This document shows positions 55,211 to 62,932 of a DNA stretch of 64,000 nt, one piece after another (the stretch's first letter is position 1; each line of letters opens with the position of its first letter). Made by a program: the position numbers and the translations under genes. Source of the stretch: SZUA-309 sp965232595 (GTDB lineage: Bacteria > Pseudomonadota > Gammaproteobacteria > Pseudomonadales > Azotimanducaceae); contig OZ246983.1 of NCBI GenBank assembly GCA_965232595.1, positions 2,666,001-2,730,000 of the forward strand. The letters are read 5' to 3'. A model generated the notes under the pieces. It did not search any database. It was not told the DNA's origin and saw only the letters and a list, made by a program, of their open reading frames with translations.

Positions 55211-56085
55211 GGTGTATCCCCCTCTGCCGCCAGCTGGCCCTCGATCATCGCCATCTCCAGAAGCAGCCTCTGCAGCTCGGCGAAGTACTCGTCCTGACTG
55301 AAATCGTCCTTCAGGTTGCGCAGGATGGCAATTTCCTGTTCCAGCTCATCCCGGCGGGCTAGGAGATGGGAATCCTGGTTGTTTACGGTCGGCGCCGCTT
55401 CGAGCCGGGCAAGGGTCAGGACCGGCTCCGGGCCTGAAGACAGCGGGTTTTCCGTGGCCATCTCACCGTCCCGGTCGTAGTGCGCCACCACACCGGCGCT
55501 CGCGTAGTTGAAGGCTTCCAGCGCCGTCAGGCGTCCGTCTTTGTTCACGTCGGCCGCGGTGTCTTCCAGCGCGGCGGCGAAGTAGCGGCCGAAGACGGTT
55601 GCGTTGCGCTGGTCGCCGCTCCGGGTGCCGGTGATCAGGGTTCGTTGGGGAGCGGCGAGCACGTCCTGAATGGCGCCGGAGGCTGCCCCGGTAACGATCA
55701 GCACCTGGGCACGGCTGTCGACGGGGTCGAGCCACTCGCCGAGCCTGGCCGCAGTGAAGTCAGGGCCCGGCACGTTGAACTTGAACTGCTCGCCGTCGTA
55801 GCTGCCGTGGCCAATGAAAACGAACAGCAGCGTGTCTTCGCTGCTGCTGCGTGCTGCCAGCGCCGTGAGAGCCGCCTGCACGGCGGCCTGGTCGGCGGCT
55901 GCGCCCGTCAGCACAGTCACGTCTTCCGTGATGGTGCCGAGGGCGCGGCCCAGGCGATTCGCATGCCGCTGAAACTCCTGCTCGTAGCTTGCTTCACCGC
56001 CGAGGCCGGCGACGATCAGCGCGCGGGTATCCGCGGCAGTCATACCGGTGGCGCTGAGCAGGCAGAGCAGCAGCAGGGCGCGCAT
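55207..56085 (-). CDS. Exported caspase/C13-like protein lacking the catalytic cysteine
   Basis: 292 residues from the ATG overlapping the preceding stop (TGATG). Signal peptide to about residue 18, then a caspase-like fold: TRALIVAGLGGEASYEQEF, FVFIGHGSYDG with the usual catalytic His93. Where active relatives have a Cys before Ser-Gly, this protein reads VTGAASGA (132-138) and has no Cys nearby. A calcium-loop-like stretch DVNKDGRLTALE (179-190) fits an EF-hand. The C-terminus is a coiled coil (RRDELEQEIAILRNLKDDF). Probably a binding or scaffold protein. I recall relatives in similar operons also missing the Cys. Confidence 0.75.
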   Translation of the reverse strand: MRALLLLCLLSATGMTAADTRALIVAGLGGEASYEQEFQRHANRLGRALGTITEDVTVLTGAAADQAAVQAALTALAARSSSEDTLLFVFIGHGSYDGEQFKFNVPGPDFTAARLGEWLDPVDSRAQVLIVTGAASGAIQDVLAAPQRTLITGTRSGDQRNATVFGRYFAAALEDTAADVNKDGRLTALEAFNYASAGVVAHYDRDGEMATENPLSSGPEPVLTLARLEAAPTVNNQDSHLLARRDELEQEIAILRNLKDDFSQDEYFAELQRLLLEMAMIEGQLAAEGDTP

Positions 56086-58340
56086 CAGATGCGTCCCCAG
56101 CGGCGGCGAAGCGACCACTCGAGCAGCTTCAGCAACACCAGCAGCAGGAAAAGGACGGGCAGGTTCCAGAGCGGCAGAATCTCCAGGCGCTTGATCCCTG
56201 TGCCGCCGAAGCGCAGCAGTTCCGGCAGCGTGGACAGGTTGCCGTCGGCGAAGTAGCGACCGCCGGTGGTCTCGGCAATTCGGCCGAGCAGGCCGCCGTT
56301 GCGGGTTGGGCTGAAAGCCTCGCGAGCCTCGCTGCCGGCTCGCAGAAAGCGGGTGATCGTCTCGCTCTCACCAGCAGGGCCATCGAGCTGGACGTCCACC
56401 CGATAGACGCCCGCATCTCCGGGAACGAAGCGACCAGCCAGTTGCCCGGGTACGGTGCCCGAGGTCAGGGTCATGGTCGTGGGCTGACGATCAGAGCCGG
56501 TGACCGTTGCCACGGCGCCCAGATCCAGGGCCGGCTGGAAGTTCTCGTCGCGAAGCTGGGCTCGGATGCTTATCGCGCCGTCCTCCAGCGCCAGCGCAAC
56601 TGTCCGTTGCTGCTGTGCGGATTCTGCCAGCTGACGGAGAAGCTGACGCCAGAACAGCTTGTGTCGCGGATCCTCAGGCGGGGTGCGCATCTGCCAGCGC
56701 CAGGTGCTGGCCGTTGCCAGCACGGCCGTCGTTCCGAGGCCGTAGGGTTGGGTCACGAGCAGCGGCAGGCGCTCATCCTCGCCCAGAAACTCCAGGAGCA
56801 CGCTGGCCGCCGGTTTCAGCGCGCCGAGGCGCTGCAGATCGCCTAGCTCCGGCAAGCTTGACCAGCCGTTGCCGCCTTCGGCATCGAGCAGCTGGGTAAA
56901 GGGAGAATCGACGCCGAGCCGGGTGGGCTGGGCGCGACCTTTCAGAGCCTGATAGCCGGCGGTTCCGGTGCGTTCAATGTTGACCGGGAGCGCCGCGGCC
57001 AGAGGCTGCACGTCCCAGCGACCATCTGCCAGGGCATGACGGCCGGCGAGGGCCAGTAGGCTGCCACCACGCTCGGCTACGAAGGCTTCGAGCCACTGGT
57101 GCTGCTCAGGGCCCAGCTCGGTAGCGTCGAGGCTGCCCAGGACGACCACCTCGTAGCTGAAGAGCTCCGCCCTGGTGGCCGGAAAACCACTGGCCAGACT
57201 GGCGGCATCCTCGACTCCCTGCCGATAAGTTTTCCGATCCGTCGTTTTCAGCCAGCTAACCAGCTCCAGCACGTCGTCGTCGGCAACGGCCCGGCGCAGG
57301 AACTTGTACTCCCAGCGCGGTTCGCCCTCTAGATAGAGCACGCGCCGCTTGCGCTCGGAGACCGTCAGCAGCCGCTCGACGCGGTTGTTTGCTGTCAGCT
57401 GATCGCCTGCGGGGGCGCTGCCGCCTGCCGGTGACTCGATTTCGAAGGTCAGCTCACGAATGCCCACTTCCCCGGCGTCGAGCAGCAGATCGGCTCGCAC
57501 CGTCGGTTCGTCCGCGGGCAGGATGACCTGCTCTCTGGCGATCAGCGTGCCGCCGCGACGGACCGTGATTACGGCCTCGCCGCCGTTGTCGTGGTCGATC
57601 ACCGCATGGGCAACCACCTTCGATCCTGGTGGCGCATCGGTGGCCAGGTTGACCGCCTTCAGCTCCACCTCGCCGGGCAGGCTGTCAGGACCGTAGCCGA
57701 CGGTGTGAACGGGCACGCCGTGCCGGCTCAGCCCGGCAACTTCCAGTGCGCCCAGCAGATCGTTGTCAGCACCGTCGCTCAAGACCACCAGGCCTGCGAG
57801 CGGCGTGCCGGAGAAGCTGGCAAGCACTGTGTCGGCCGCCTGGACGAGGTGAGTGTTGGCTGATCCCGCAGCCACGCTGCCGAGGTCCTGCTCGAGCCGT
57901 GCGGTCGTGTCGAAGGAAAAGACCGTGACCTTGCCCAGCTCTTCGAGGCGCGGCAGCAGCTCATCACGGGCCTGGCTCAGCGCGCGCTCGAGGCGGGATG
58001 GGCTGGCGCTGTCGTTGCCCCGCGGAAAACCCATGCTCCCGGAGCGATCAATGAGCACCGCGATGGTGTTTGCCCCGGACTCGAGCTTCATGAGCCGGAG
58101 CCCCGGGCCCGCAAGCAGGCCAATCACCAGCAGCGCGACGCTCACCTGCAGAGCCCCGACCAGCAGCTTCCGCCAGGGTGGCCAGCCGCGCGTACGTTGC
58201 CCTGTTAACGCGCTGGCCAGAAGCGCAGCGCTGACTAGGGCGGCGCCAAGCCACCACCAGGACGGGTCGGCAACGTTGGTCAGCACCAGGGTGCCGGAAT
58301 CGTAGGCAGTCCTCGGGTGGCGGAAGAAGAGTTCCCACAT
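56085..58340 (-). CDS. vWA/amidotransferase-like membrane protein
   Basis: 751 residues. Two N-terminal membrane helices (WWWLGAALVSAALLASALT, LLVGALQVSVALLVIGLLAGPG), a vWA domain with metal site DRSGSM (VLIDRSGSMGFPRGND) and LVVLSDGADND, beta-rich domains, a class-I glutamine-amidotransferase-like fold (RRVLYLEGEPRWEYKFLRRA, VVVLGSLDATEL) without an evident catalytic triad, and a C-terminal helix (LPLWNLPVLFLLLVLLKLLEW). Same architecture class as the BatA-like gene of this operon, so the operon has two large membrane vWA proteins. Five bases after the DUF4159 gene. Confidence 0.83.
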   Translation of the reverse strand: MWELFFRHPRTAYDSGTLVLTNVADPSWWWLGAALVSAALLASALTGQRTRGWPPWRKLLVGALQVSVALLVIGLLAGPGLRLMKLESGANTIAVLIDRSGSMGFPRGNDSASPSRLERALSQARDELLPRLEELGKVTVFSFDTTARLEQDLGSVAAGSANTHLVQAADTVLASFSGTPLAGLVVLSDGADNDLLGALEVAGLSRHGVPVHTVGYGPDSLPGEVELKAVNLATDAPPGSKVVAHAVIDHDNGGEAVITVRRGGTLIAREQVILPADEPTVRADLLLDAGEVGIRELTFEIESPAGGSAPAGDQLTANNRVERLLTVSERKRRVLYLEGEPRWEYKFLRRAVADDDVLELVSWLKTTDRKTYRQGVEDAASLASGFPATRAELFSYEVVVLGSLDATELGPEQHQWLEAFVAERGGSLLALAGRHALADGRWDVQPLAAALPVNIERTGTAGYQALKGRAQPTRLGVDSPFTQLLDAEGGNGWSSLPELGDLQRLGALKPAASVLLEFLGEDERLPLLVTQPYGLGTTAVLATASTWRWQMRTPPEDPRHKLFWRQLLRQLAESAQQQRTVALALEDGAISIRAQLRDENFQPALDLGAVATVTGSDRQPTTMTLTSGTVPGQLAGRFVPGDAGVYRVDVQLDGPAGESETITRFLRAGSEAREAFSPTRNGGLLGRIAETTGGRYFADGNLSTLPELLRFGGTGIKRLEILPLWNLPVLFLLLVLLKLLEWSLRRRWGRI

Positions 58341-58345
58341 GAAGG

Positions 58346-59173
58346 TCAGTGCGTCAGCACGTAGGTGAGCACGTTCACCCCCATGCGGTAGCTCTGGGTG
58401 GAGAAGCGCTCGAAGTACCAGGAGCCGTAGGCCTCCCGCTCCCAGCCATCGAAGATGTCGGTGTTATGGGTGCCGATGGCCATCAGCCGGCCATCGCTGT
58501 CGAAGTACCCCCGCATGGTGGCCTGAGACAGATCGCCCGCTGGATAGCGATGGAACCAGGCCGGTTCCGCCGTGAAGCCACCGCGGGTGGCAAAGCTTCG
58601 GGCCGGGATCTGCGGCATCTCGTCGAACTCGAAAACCGTGTGAAAAATCGGGTGCTCTATGGGTACCTCCCGCCAGTGGTTGTTTGGCAGCACCTCCCGC
58701 ATGAAGCGCTCGAAGCTCGCCCACTCGGCGTCCCCCCAGAAGTCGTCCACCCAGAGGAAGCCGCCGTTTTGCAGGTAAGCCCGAAGGTTCTCGGCCTCTT
58801 CTGCGGTGTAACGCATGTAGCCGGGGTCGGACATGAACAGCAGCGGGTAGTCGCCGAGATCCGGTGCCGTCAGCCGGCGTCGCACCGGGGTGGGAACCAG
58901 GCTGAGGCGGGTCAGCTCGCTGAGCCGCTTCGCGAGGTTGCGCTCCGCCTGAGGGAAGTCCGTCTCCCAGCGGGCCCAGACCCTGCCTTCGAAAGCGTAG
59001 TAAGCCTCGCCCATGCCGCCGACGCTGTCGTACTCGACGCGGGCCAGGGTGAGATGAGTGAGGTCGGCGAGATCGAAGGCCTGGATCGCGGGGCCGGAGC
59101 CTTCTTCGGCCTGCGCGGGAGCCGCTGTGTGGAGAACAGCCAGCGTCAGGCAGAGGATGGAGGTGCTACGCAT
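58346..59173 (-). CDS. DUF4159 exported protein
   Basis: 275 residues with a signal peptide (ILCLTLAVLHTAAPAQA). DUF4159 features: LTLARVEYDSVGG near the start, ETDFPQAERNLAKRLSELT, YPLLFMSDPGYMRYTAEEAENLRAYLQNGGFLWVDDFWG (read in parts), HPIFHTVFEF and YGSWYFERFSTQSYRMGVNVLTYVLTH. The fold resembles a glutamine-amidotransferase-like domain; function is not known. First gene of the eight-gene operon. Confidence 0.87.
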   Translation of the reverse strand: MRSTSILCLTLAVLHTAAPAQAEEGSGPAIQAFDLADLTHLTLARVEYDSVGGMGEAYYAFEGRVWARWETDFPQAERNLAKRLSELTRLSLVPTPVRRRLTAPDLGDYPLLFMSDPGYMRYTAEEAENLRAYLQNGGFLWVDDFWGDAEWASFERFMREVLPNNHWREVPIEHPIFHTVFEFDEMPQIPARSFATRGGFTAEPAWFHRYPAGDLSQATMRGYFDSDGRLMAIGTHNTDIFDGWEREAYGSWYFERFSTQSYRMGVNVLTYVLTH

Positions 59174-59320
59174 CCCTGGTGTCTCGCTTCAAGCTCCCTG
59201 CTGCGGATATGCCCTTCGAGCCTACGCCAGGGTGAGCGGCAGCGCAAAAGGCTGCCGGCGTTTAGTCAGACAGTCTTAGGCGTGGCGCCTGCTGCCGCAT
59301 CGCCAATCGGTTGGAAGCAA

Positions 59321-59857
59321 TCAGTCGGCGGGCTTGTCGATGCCGCGCCATTGAGATTCCTCGTCGCGGCCGATCGTCCGGGCCATGACGAAGAACAGGT
59401 CGCTGAGCCGGTTCAGGTAACGGGCAGCGTCGTCCACGTCCTCCGTCGCCCAGGCGTGCCGTTCGGCACGTCGGCAGACGGTCCGGCAGACGTGGGTCAA
59501 GGCGCAGGCTTCCGAGCCGCCGGGAATGACGAACTCGGTCAGCGGTGGCAACTGCTCGTTCAGCCGTTCGACTTCTGCCTCGATCCAGTCTGCTGCGGGC
59601 GCCGGCACCATCCCGACCGTGGCCAGGTGCGCGCCGAGATCAAAGAGTTCCTGTTGCAGCCGCCCCAGGGTCGCGTCGAAGATCTCAGGATCGTCGAGCT
59701 TGGCGCGCAGCCAGCCGACGAAGCTGTTCAGCTCGTCCACCGCGCCAACGGTGTGAATGCGGTCACTGGATTTGGCGATGCTGGAGCCATCCGCCAGCGA
59801 GGTCTCGCCGGCGTCGCCGCGACGGGTGGTGACCCGGGTGATTCGCTTCTTAGCCAA
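59321..59857 (-). CDS. PduO-type ATP:cob(I)alamin adenosyltransferase
   Basis: 178 residues from a TTG. Family motifs TTRRGDAGETSLADG (ATP loop), SDRIHTVGAVDELNSFVGWLRA, FVIPGGSEACALTHVCRTVCRRAER and RYLNRLSDLFFVMAR are those of the PduO/MMAB type. It makes adenosylcobalamin from reduced cobalamin and ATP. It lies between the DUF4159 operon and the GGDEF gene with gaps of about 147 and 31 bases, so its operon membership is unclear. Confidence 0.93.
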   Translation of the reverse strand: MAKKRITRVTTRRGDAGETSLADGSSIAKSSDRIHTVGAVDELNSFVGWLRAKLDDPEIFDATLGRLQQELFDLGAHLATVGMVPAPAADWIEAEVERLNEQLPPLTEFVIPGGSEACALTHVCRTVCRRAERHAWATEDVDDAARYLNRLSDLFFVMARTIGRDEESQWRGIDKPAD

Positions 59858-59888
59858 CGTTGCTTTCAGCTAATGCCGTGCAGGCCGC

Positions 59889-61022
59889 TCAGGTGGCGGA
59901 GCGGTGATTGGGATCGAAGGGCTGCACCGTGATCAGCCCCGTGTCGAAGGAGCGGGTCAGGCCGTCGTAGGCATGACGCATGAAGTGCTTGGGATGCGGG
60001 AAGCCGGTGCTGGAGTCGGCCGCGGAAATGCTCACGCCCACCACCACCGGTATGTAGCCCTCGCTGGTCTTGAAGGAGTGCATGTACAGGTTGTCGAAGA
60101 TCCTGCGGAAGCTCTGCGAGGTGCAGTTGTGGATGTCCGGCTGCAGGGTAATCACGGCGAACATGTTCGACTCGGGTCGGGTCACCACGTCCAGGGGCCG
60201 GACCAGCTGGCGGACCTTGGCACCGATGCCGGACATGAGCTCGTCGACGATGGCCTGCTCGTACTGCTCCTGAATGACGTCCAGGTTGTTGATCCCCACC
60301 AGCAGCAGGCAGGCGGCGCCGCCGCGGGTTTCGGCATGCTTTACGGTGTCGTTGATCCGCTCGAAGGTGAACTTCAGGTTGCCGAGACCGGTGACCGGAT
60401 CGACCAGATCCGTAGTCTGCAGCTCGCGGATCTTCTTGCGCAGCAGCTTGTTGGTTCGCAGCAGCTGATTCTGGCGGCTGGCGATCCGCTGCGCGGCGAT
60501 AACCCGCGGCAGCAGCTGGGCGCGCAGGTTGGCCTTGTTCAGGAAGTCGTCCACCCCCTCATCGAAGGCATCGTTCATTGCCTCCATGTCGTCGCGGGCC
60601 GTCAGCAGCATCACGTAAGTGAAGTGCTCATTGGCCTCGTCGAGCTTTTTCACCCGCCGGGTCAGCTCCAGGCCGTCCATGCTCGGCATGAGCCAGTCGG
60701 CGATCAGGATCTGAGCGGGACGCTTCTCCAGAGAGCGCAGGGCCTGCAGAGGATTGTTGGTGAAGCGGACATTGCTGAAGCCACCGCCGCGCAGGGCCTT
60801 GGCGATGATGGCGCTGGAAAACTTGGCGTCATCCACCACCAGAATTGGAATGTCCTCGTACGACATGCTGTTTACGGAATGACCGGACACCGCGGAACCG
60901 GCGCTGCTCGGCGCCTTGGCTGCGGTCTGCTCCAGGTTGCCTGGAGGAGGCACTCGCGGTTTGTTGTGGGGTCTTTCCATGAGGGTTCGATCAAATCGAT
61001 GGAGAAGTCTACCATGGTGCAT
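59889..61022 (-). CDS. Response regulator receiver plus degenerate GGDEF domain
   Basis: 377 residues from the first ATG, which has GGTAGG in front; ATGs at 60980 and 60866 are alternatives, as the first 50 residues are low in conservation. The receiver domain is intact: ILVVDDAK, phospho-acceptor Asp in IADWLMPSMDG, MLLTARDD and FLNKAN. The C-terminal half is GGDEF-like (DLVDPVTGLGNLKFTFERI) but the signature is ESNMF in place of GGDEF, so cyclase activity is unlikely. An RxxD I-site (RPLD) stands exactly five residues before it, so c-di-GMP binding remains possible. Divergent from yajQ. Confidence 0.87.
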   Translation of the reverse strand: MHHGRLLHRFDRTLMERPHNKPRVPPPGNLEQTAAKAPSSAGSAVSGHSVNSMSYEDIPILVVDDAKFSSAIIAKALRGGGFSNVRFTNNPLQALRSLEKRPAQILIADWLMPSMDGLELTRRVKKLDEANEHFTYVMLLTARDDMEAMNDAFDEGVDDFLNKANLRAQLLPRVIAAQRIASRQNQLLRTNKLLRKKIRELQTTDLVDPVTGLGNLKFTFERINDTVKHAETRGGAACLLLVGINNLDVIQEQYEQAIVDELMSGIGAKVRQLVRPLDVVTRPESNMFAVITLQPDIHNCTSQSFRRIFDNLYMHSFKTSEGYIPVVVGVSISAADSSTGFPHPKHFMRHAYDGLTRSFDTGLITVQPFDPNHRSAT

Positions 61023-61140
61023 ATCGCCTACCCGTGACCCAGTTTGGCAGCGTTTTGCTGACTAATTCCCTTGCCTTTGTAAGGGTTGCTGCAGGCTCGA
61101 GGGGCAGATTAATGAGATCAGGAATAAGGATCCGTGGCTT

Positions 61141-61623
61141 ATGCCGTCATTCGACGTTGTTTCAGAAGTAGATTTTCAGGAAGTTCGTAACGCGGTGGAT
61201 CAGGCCGTGCGCGAGCTGGGGACTCGATTCGATTTTCGCGGGGTTGATGCCGGGTTCGAGCTGACCGAGGAGCGGATCCAGCTGCATGCAGAAGAGGAGT
61301 TTCAACTTGGCCAGATGCTTGACATTCTGCGCGACAAGCTGGTCAAGCGGGGCGTGGACACCCGGGCCCTGGATCCGGGTGAAATCGAGGCGTCGGGCAA
61401 GCAGAAGCGTCAGGGGTTCGGGCTCAAGCAGGGCATCGACCGCGATGCGGCGAAGAAGATCGTCAAGCTGATCAAGGACTCGAAGCTCAAAGTGCAATCG
61501 CAGATTCAGGGCGAGCAGGTGCGGGTGACCGGCAAGAAGCGAGATGATCTGCAGCAGGTGATTGCTACCCTGAAGGAAGCCGAACTGGACATGCCGCTGG
61601 ACTTCGACAATTTCCGCGATTGA
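61141..61623 (+). CDS. yajQ: YajQ-family c-di-GMP/nucleotide-binding protein
   Basis: 160 residues: MPSFDVVSEVDFQEVRNAVDQA, FDFRGVDAGFEL, LQLHAEEEFQL-like IQLHAEEEFQLGQMLDILRDKL, GFGLKQGIDRDAAKKIVKLIKDSKLKVQSQIQG (read in parts), VRVTGKKRDDLQQVIA, ending LDFDNFRD. Two ferredoxin-like folds. YajQ homologues bind c-di-GMP and, in Xanthomonas, modulate transcription. AAGGAT precedes the ATG. Its divergent neighbour is a degenerate GGDEF protein. Confidence 0.96.
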   Translation: MPSFDVVSEVDFQEVRNAVDQAVRELGTRFDFRGVDAGFELTEERIQLHAEEEFQLGQMLDILRDKLVKRGVDTRALDPGEIEASGKQKRQGFGLKQGIDRDAAKKIVKLIKDSKLKVQSQIQGEQVRVTGKKRDDLQQVIATLKEAELDMPLDFDNFRD

Positions 61624-61660
61624 TCCATCTGGCGCCGGTGGCGCCGCAGCGGGCTCGGAC

Positions 61661-62932
61661 GTGGCTGAACCGCGGATCTGGGAGGTGCTGTTCACCCGCA
61701 AGATGCTCATCTGCGTGGGCCTCGGCTTTGCCTCCGGATTGCCGCTGTTTCTGCTCATCCAGCTGGTACCCGCCTGGCTGCGCCTGGAGGGGGTGAGCCT
61801 CACCGCGATCGGCTTCTTCACGGCGATTCAGTATCCATACTCGCTCAAGTTCCTCTGGTCTCCGGCGGTGGAGCGCTACTCCGTACCCTGGCTCGGTCGA
61901 CGGCGTGGCTGGATGTTGCTGACGCAGCTGCTGCTGATCGCTTCGATCAGCGCGCTCGGGCTCTGGCAGCCCGCCGATGCGCTGCTGGCAGTGACGCTGA
62001 TCGCGGTGCTGATTGCCGTCTTCAGCGCCACTCAGGACATCGTGATCGATGCCTATCGGCGCGAGCTCCTGGTCACCGACGGCGAGCTGGCCCTGGGCAA
62101 CACCGTGCACGTTCAGGCCTATCGGCTTGCCGGCCTGATACCCGGCTCGCTGGGGATGATTCTTGCCGGCTTCATGCCCTGGGAGTGGGTGTTCCCGATC
62201 ATGGCCGCGTTCATGATCGTCGGAATCATCCTGACTCTCTCTGTACGCGAGGCGCAGGCCGAACCCGTCATCCCAGGCAGCCTGAAGGCGGCGATCACCG
62301 AGCCGTTTCGCGAGTTCTTCTCGCGCCGCGGCTACCGGGCCGCGGTAGCGGTGCTGGCGTTCATGTTTCTCTACAAGCTGGGCGACAACATGGCGACGGC
62401 GCTGGCAACGCCCTTCTATATAGACATGGGCTTCACCACCACCCAGATCGGCCTGATCGCCAAGAACGCCGCCCTCTGGCCTTCCATCATCGGTGGTGTG
62501 CTCGGCGGGCTGATCATCGTCAAGATAGGCATCAACCGTGGCCTCTGGGTGTTCGGCTTCGTGCAGCTGGCGACGATTTTCGGCTTTGTCTGGCTTTCTC
62601 AGGTGGGTGCGGTGCCCTGGGTGCTGGCGGTGGTCATCGGCGCCGAATACCTGGGCGTTGGTCTCGGCACCGCGGCTTCGGTCGCGTTCATTGCCCGGGA
62701 GACTGCGAAGACGGCGGTGGCCACGCAGTTTGCGCTGTTCACCGCGTTGGCGGCACTGCCGCGGGTGCTGGCTTCCAGCGTCAGCGGCCTGATCGTCGAT
62801 ACCATTGGCTGGACGCAGTTCTTCTATCTCTGTGCGATCCTGGCGGTTCCCGGCATGCTGCTCCTTTACTGGGTGGCGCCGTTCAACGCGCCGGTAGACG
62901 CCCAATCGGACCCAAGCAGGAAATCGGCATGA
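61661..62932 (+). CDS. ampG: AmpG-family muropeptide permease
   Basis: 423 residues from a GTG, about 12 membrane helices. AmpG hallmarks: LGFASGLPLFLLIQLVPAWLR, VSLTAIGFFTAIQYPYSLKFLWSPAVER, LGRRRGWMLLTQ, ATQDIVIDAYRRELL, and YRLAGLIPGSLGM. It imports GlcNAc-anhydroMurNAc peptides for recycling by AmpD and others. Its stop overlaps the start of the next gene (ATGA). 37 bases after yajQ. Confidence 0.9.
   Translation: MAEPRIWEVLFTRKMLICVGLGFASGLPLFLLIQLVPAWLRLEGVSLTAIGFFTAIQYPYSLKFLWSPAVERYSVPWLGRRRGWMLLTQLLLIASISALGLWQPADALLAVTLIAVLIAVFSATQDIVIDAYRRELLVTDGELALGNTVHVQAYRLAGLIPGSLGMILAGFMPWEWVFPIMAAFMIVGIILTLSVREAQAEPVIPGSLKAAITEPFREFFSRRGYRAAVAVLAFMFLYKLGDNMATALATPFYIDMGFTTTQIGLIAKNAALWPSIIGGVLGGLIIVKIGINRGLWVFGFVQLATIFGFVWLSQVGAVPWVLAVVIGAEYLGVGLGTAASVAFIARETAKTAVATQFALFTALAALPRVLASSVSGLIVDTIGWTQFFYLCAILAVPGMLLLYWVAPFNAPVDAQSDPSRKSA

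Noticed and set aside
52958..55297. 779-codon plus-strand frame
   Set aside because: Antisense to the TPR-peptidase gene, which has a signal peptide, TPR repeats and HEIAH; the plus frame has no recognisable motif.
59237..59257. CGGCAGC/GCTGCCG stem between the DUF4159 gene and the PduO-type gene
   Set aside because: No T-run on the minus strand in the direction of transcription, so not a convincing terminator.
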